Position numbers and translations under genes: made by a program. A stretch of 9,493 bases of DNA from Planctomycetes bacterium RBG_16_43_13 (lineage in GTDB: Bacteria > Planctomycetota > MHYJ01). The notes below the pieces were generated by a model that worked only from the letters and a program-made list of their open reading frames with translations, did no database searches and had not been told where the DNA came from. Location of the stretch: positions 25,809 through 35,301 of the forward strand of contig MHYJ01000069.1 in assembly GCA_001828445.1 (NCBI GenBank). Direction: 5' to 3'. Of the stretch, positions 6,596 to 9,493 are shown piece after piece (within the stretch, counting starts at the first letter, position 1; each line of letters begins with the position of its first letter).

Positions 6596-6624
6596 TTTAC
6601 GCCACCATACCTTTACGCTATAAT
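6596..6624 (+). promoter_or_regulatory. Probable sigma70 promoter of priA
   Basis: TTTACG (6596-6601) and a perfect TATAAT (6619-6624) are exactly 17 bases apart. The expected transcript start near 6631 is only about seven bases before the priA ATG at 6638. The promoter lies entirely in the 77-base gap after the exoprotein gene, so priA can be transcribed independently. Confidence 0.65.
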
Positions 6625-6637
6625 CCGCTTTCAGTTT

Positions 6638-8707
6638 ATGAATAAACAATACGCCGAGATAGTATTCGATATCCCGATAGATAGGAAATTTCACTATATC
6701 GTGCCTGAGACATTCCGCCCTGCGATAGACGTTGGCAAACGGGTTCTGGCTCCTTTCGGTAAGACGGATAGAATCGGCTACTGCGTCGGGTTCGCCTCAG
6801 AGCCGGATGCAGAAATGGTCAGTCGGCTCAAAGAAATAAAAGAGGTTATTGATGCCGAGCCGATTGTGGATGAAAAAATTCTCGCCCTTACCCGCTGGAT
6901 GGCGGACTACTATCTATGTTCGTGGGGAGAGGCGCTTAACTCCGTCGTCCCGCCTGCAGTGAAAAAGAAGCCACCAGCTAAACGGCGTAAGGCGGACTAC
7001 ACCCCACAGGAAGCGGATGCCGTTATTACTGAAGAGAAAAAATTAATCACACCTACTCCTGAACAGTTGAAAGCCCTCTCCATCGCAGACGACGCAATTG
7101 CTCAGGGGAACCATAAGACAATCCTCCTCTACGGCGTTACAGGTAGCGGCAAAACAGAGGTTTATCTACGTGCTATCGAAAAGGTCGTTCAAAATGGGAA
7201 GCAGGCAATCGTATTGGTACCTGAGATATCGCTTACACCCCAGACCGTGAGCCGCTTCAAGGCAAGGTTCCCCCGCACGGCTGTCCTCCATAGTTATCTT
7301 ACGGAGCGCGAGCGCGCATATTGGTGGAAAGAAATCAAGGACAACAAAATTGACGTCATCGTCGGCGCCCGCTCCGCCATCTTTGCCCCAGTCCGCAGTT
7401 TAGGTATGGTAGTAGTGGATGAGGAACACGAGAATACATACAAGCAAGAGAGCACCCCGCGCTATCACATCAGGGATTTGGCAGTGAAGCGAGCCGAGAT
7501 TGAGAATGCCGTCGTCATCCTCGGCACTGCGACCCCTTCACTCGAAGCATATTATTCTGCAGAGACGGACGTTTATATGATGTCCAAACTGCCCGACAGG
7601 ATAGAGAAACGTCCTATGCCTAAAATCGAGGTAATAGATATGGTTAGTGAAATGGCTGAGGTGAAAAGATACCCTGTGATTTCACGGCAACTCAAGAAAC
7701 TCATCGGCGAGGCGGTCGGTAGGAAAGAGCAGGTGATACTTTTCCTTAATAGGCGCGGCTTCGCCACCTATATAAATTGCAGACGTTGTGGCTGGGTTAT
7801 GCGGTGTAGCCAATGCGATGTTGCACTCAATCATCACAAGCAGAGCAATATGGCTCTCTGCCACCACTGTAATATCAAATCCAGCATTCCTACTACCTGC
7901 CCCGAATGCAGTGTCGGCACTGTTCGTGAATTCGGCGTTGGAACGGAGAGGGTAGAGGAGGAAATCGCAACTGCGTTCCCTGATGTTCGGATTTCTCGAA
8001 TGGATAGCGACAGTATGATAAAGAAGAAGGACTACGAATCCGCCATCAGCAAATTGTGGCATAGCGAGGTGGACGTTCTGGTCGGCACGCAGATGATAGC
8101 AAAGGGGCTTGATGTCCCAAACGTTACACTCGTAGGCGTCGTCTCTGCGGATACGCCGTTTCATATACCCGATTTTCGCTCTGCCGAGAGGACGTTTCAA
8201 TTGATAACACAGGTGGCTGGTAGGGCGGGGCGCGGACCGAAGGGCGGGCGCGTCGTTGTGCAGACGTTTAATCCTGACCATTATGCAATAACCGCCGCAG
8301 TCAAATACGACTACGAAGGTTTTGCAAAAAAAGAATTAGAAATGAGGAAGGAATTCGGCTATCCGCCTTTCACGCATTTAGTAAGAATACTCTTGCAGGG
8401 GAGGGACGAAAAGATAGTTCGTGAGAATACTGAAAGGATGGTAGAAATCTTGAAGGGACGTTTAGGCGAGGAGACACCGCAATCCGCCGTCGATATTCCC
8501 TATTCTCCATTCCCCATTCCGCATTTGTCCATCCTCTCCGCCCCCGCACCGCTATATAGGATTAGAAACAGATACCGTATGCAGATACTGATAAAGACGT
8601 CCGACCTCGCAACCGTTCAGAGAGAACTGAAACAGATATTCTCCCGCCGTCCAGTCGCTGGCTCTATACAATTAACGGTAGATGTTGACCCTGTGAGTAT
8701 GATGTAG
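6638..8707 (+). CDS. priA: Primosomal replication restart helicase PriA (primosomal protein N')
   Basis: This 689-residue superfamily-2 3'-5' DNA helicase recognises stalled forks and loads the replicative helicase. The N-terminal DNA-binding domain covers about 1-110 (DIPIDRKFHY, GKRVLAPFGKTDRIGY). The helicase has Walker A GVTGSGKT at 166-173, VGARSAIFAP at 242-251, DEEH at 261-264, LGTATPS at 295-301, VGTQMIAKGLD at 482-492 and QVAGRAGRG at 525-533. Eight zinc-binding cysteines (381, 384, 390, 393, 408, 411, 421, 424) split the helicase lobe as expected. SAPAPLYRIRNRYRMQILIK (634-653) is the conserved C-terminal block. Before it, about 15-20 residues (near 612-631) have no counterpart in E. 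coli PriA and overlap heptanucleotide DNA repeats. There is no Shine-Dalgarno site before the ATG. It converges with rph. Confidence 0.97.
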   Translation: MNKQYAEIVFDIPIDRKFHYIVPETFRPAIDVGKRVLAPFGKTDRIGYCVGFASEPDAEMVSRLKEIKEVIDAEPIVDEKILALTRWMADYYLCSWGEALNSVVPPAVKKKPPAKRRKADYTPQEADAVITEEKKLITPTPEQLKALSIADDAIAQGNHKTILLYGVTGSGKTEVYLRAIEKVVQNGKQAIVLVPEISLTPQTVSRFKARFPRTAVLHSYLTERERAYWWKEIKDNKIDVIVGARSAIFAPVRSLGMVVVDEEHENTYKQESTPRYHIRDLAVKRAEIENAVVILGTATPSLEAYYSAETDVYMMSKLPDRIEKRPMPKIEVIDMVSEMAEVKRYPVISRQLKKLIGEAVGRKEQVILFLNRRGFATYINCRRCGWVMRCSQCDVALNHHKQSNMALCHHCNIKSSIPTTCPECSVGTVREFGVGTERVEEEIATAFPDVRISRMDSDSMIKKKDYESAISKLWHSEVDVLVGTQMIAKGLDVPNVTLVGVVSADTPFHIPDFRSAERTFQLITQVAGRAGRGPKGGRVVVQTFNPDHYAITAAVKYDYEGFAKKELEMRKEFGYPPFTHLVRILLQGRDEKIVRENTERMVEILKGRLGEETPQSAVDIPYSPFPIPHLSILSAPAPLYRIRNRYRMQILIKTSDLATVQRELKQIFSRRPVAGSIQLTVDVDPVSMM
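8481..8529 (+). repeat. Degenerate heptanucleotide tandem repeat inside priA (consensus ATTCCCC)
   Basis: Four adjacent 7-base units are clear: ATTCCCT (8495), ATTCTCC (8502), ATTCCCC (8509) and ATTCCGC (8516). A decayed unit ATTTGTC follows at 8523. In the same 7-base phase, AATCCGC at 8481 precedes a degenerate unit at 8488. The tract encodes priA residues from about 616 on (IPYSPFPIPHL at 620-630), within an apparent lineage-specific insertion. Seven is not a multiple of three, so the repeat is a DNA-level feature and not a protein repeat. Short tandem heptanucleotide families are known from cyanobacteria, but usually outside essential genes. Confidence 0.65.
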
Positions 8708-8709
8708 TA

Positions 8710-9447
8710 TTACTTCCCAGCGATTGCCATCTTTTGTATCTGTATCAACTCCTTTATCCCGCTCTCTGCAAGGTTAAGAAGTTCGTTCATCATTTGACGT
8801 GAGAATGTCTTTCCCTCTGCGGAGCCCTGCACCTCGACGAGTTCGCCTTTCCCCGTCATTACTATATTCATATCCACATCTGCTCTTGAATCCTCCGCAT
8901 AGCAAAGGTCGAGAATTGGCTCGCCTTTTATAATGCCGACGCTGACGCCTGCGACTGCGTCCCGCACAGGATTGCGGGGAAAGACGACGCCTTCCTCTTT
9001 GAGCGATTCCACTGCATCAACCAATGCAACGTAGGCGCCGGTGATAGCCGCCGAACGCGTGCCGCCATCTGCCTCTAAAACGTCGCAGTCAAGCCAAATA
9101 GTTATTCCCTGCGGTATTACGCCAAGCATCTCTAAGTCAGTAATCGCCCTGAGCGACCTGCCGACTAATCGCTGGATTTCCTGTGAGCGTCCGTCCACCT
9201 TGCCCACTCGGTCGCGCTGTTTTCTCTGCGGCGTGGAGGCGGGGAGCATTGCGTATTCCGCAGTCAGCCACCCCTTGCCTTTACCCTCGAGGAATTCTGG
9301 GACGGAGTGTTCGACTGACGCTGTGCAGAGGACTTTTGTTCTGCCCATTTTTATCAGCACTGAGCCGGGGGCGCTCTCGGTGAAGTGGCGGATTATCTCG
9401 ACCTGCCTTATCTGATTTTGTAGACGGCCGTCAATTCTTTTATCCAT
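8710..9447 (-). CDS. rph: Ribonuclease PH
   Basis: This 245-residue phosphorolytic 3'-5' exoribonuclease trims tRNA 3' ends using phosphate; the family acts as a ring-shaped hexamer in the cytoplasm. The signatures are the N-terminal DGR (6-8), [12 protein letters not shown] at 35-46, [13 protein letters not shown] at 57-69, [17 protein letters not shown] at 85-101, and [12 protein letters not shown] at 120-131, whose GGTR arginine binds phosphate. [12 protein letters not shown] at 183-194 carries the paired catalytic aspartates (Asp186 and Asp192). The length is within the usual 235-260. The loop [14 protein letters not shown] (108-121) is about four residues longer than the E. coli loop (LGEFTITLDC). 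AGGAGGA eight bases before the ATG at 9447 sets the start. An upstream leftward frame ends three bases before it, so rph is probably inside an operon. Confidence 0.97.
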   Translation of the reverse strand: MDKRIDGRLQNQIRQVEIIRHFTESAPGSVLIKMGRTKVLCTASVEHSVPEFLEGKGKGWLTAEYAMLPASTPQRKQRDRVGKVDGRSQEIQRLVGRSLRAITDLEMLGVIPQGITIWLDCDVLEADGGTRSAAITGAYVALVDAVESLKEEGVVFPRNPVRDAVAGVSVGIIKGEPILDLCYAEDSRADVDMNIVMTGKGELVEVQGSAEGKTFSRQMMNELLNLAESGIKELIQIQKMAIAGK

Positions 9448-9450
9448 ATT

Positions 9451-9492
9451 TTATTCCTCCTCACCACTACGTCCACCCTCGGCGGCTTCTTC
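9451..9492 (-). CDS. C-terminal end of an upstream leftward gene, cut by window edge
   Basis: One minus-strand frame reads an acidic C-terminus, EEAAEGGRSGEEE, and then TAA at 9453-9451, three bases before the rph ATG. Such tight spacing, with the rph Shine-Dalgarno site inside the last codons, is typical of an operon partner. Only 13 codons are visible, so the product cannot be named. Another frame is also open to the edge, so even the frame is a choice made on spacing and composition. Confidence 0.45.
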   Translation of the reverse strand, partial: EEAAEGGRSGEEE

Positions 9493-9493
9493 T

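Noticed and set aside
5600..6694. Long minus-strand open frame (364 codons) antisense to the end of the exoprotein gene
   Set aside because: Its translation is Ser/Leu/Thr-rich with no recognisable domain. The plus-strand frame has a signal peptide, domain-like patterns and continuity over 875 codons, and this frame also runs across the priA promoter and start. It looks like a shadow of plus-strand codon bias.
7682..8281. Minus-strand open frame of 199 codons inside priA
   Set aside because: It lies wholly over the zinc-binding and helicase motif region of priA, which is unambiguous. It shows no family features of its own.

Overview
The window reads as chromosomal DNA from an anaerobic-type, moderately AT-rich bacterium. 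It carries bacterial housekeeping genes (EPSP synthase, threonine dehydrogenase, endonuclease IV, PriA, RNase PH), Shine-Dalgarno sites of the AGGAGG type and sigma70-like promoters. The DUF4416 protein and a large secreted protein built of carbohydrate-binding-like and glycosidase-like modules would suit one of the less-studied lineages around Omnitrophota, Nitrospirota, Planctomycetota or Deltaproteobacteria. That placement is inference, because nothing here is taxonomically decisive. No mobile element, phage gene, CRISPR array, tRNA or rRNA was seen.

Left part (1-2786). A truncated aroA reads leftward off the edge and is divergent from a DUF4416 gene (193-729). The start codon of aroA lies inside a small perfect inverted repeat. 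DUF4416 converges with a zinc-dependent L-threonine 3-dehydrogenase gene (tdh, 1791-742), which has its own promoter and a strong Shine-Dalgarno site that fixes its start. Upstream of tdh on the same strand lies nfo (2786-1914), encoding a DNA-repair AP endonuclease with all nine metal ligands present.

Middle part (2787-6560). A near-consensus promoter (2888-2916) drives a rightward group of three genes. They encode a 98-residue, very highly charged, probably coiled-coil protein; a 201-residue helical protein of unknown function; and an 875-residue exported protein. The second and third are joined by a TAATG stop/start overlap. The exported protein has a signal peptide, a jelly-roll CBM-like region, an Ig-like region, a region resembling a clan GH-A (beta/alpha)8 glycosidase barrel, and two C-terminal NEW3-like beta-sandwich domains. 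This is the least explained part of the window and the best candidate for new biology, although no system can be proven from sequence alone.

Right part (6561-9493). priA (6638-8707) has a clear promoter only a few bases before its ATG and no visible Shine-Dalgarno site, so its mRNA probably has a very short leader. Near its 3' end, degenerate heptanucleotide repeats (consensus ATTCCCC) coincide with an apparent in-frame insertion of roughly 15-20 residues relative to the PriA family. priA converges on rph (9447-8710) with only two bases between the stop codons. rph appears to follow another leftward gene whose acidic last codons reach the right edge.
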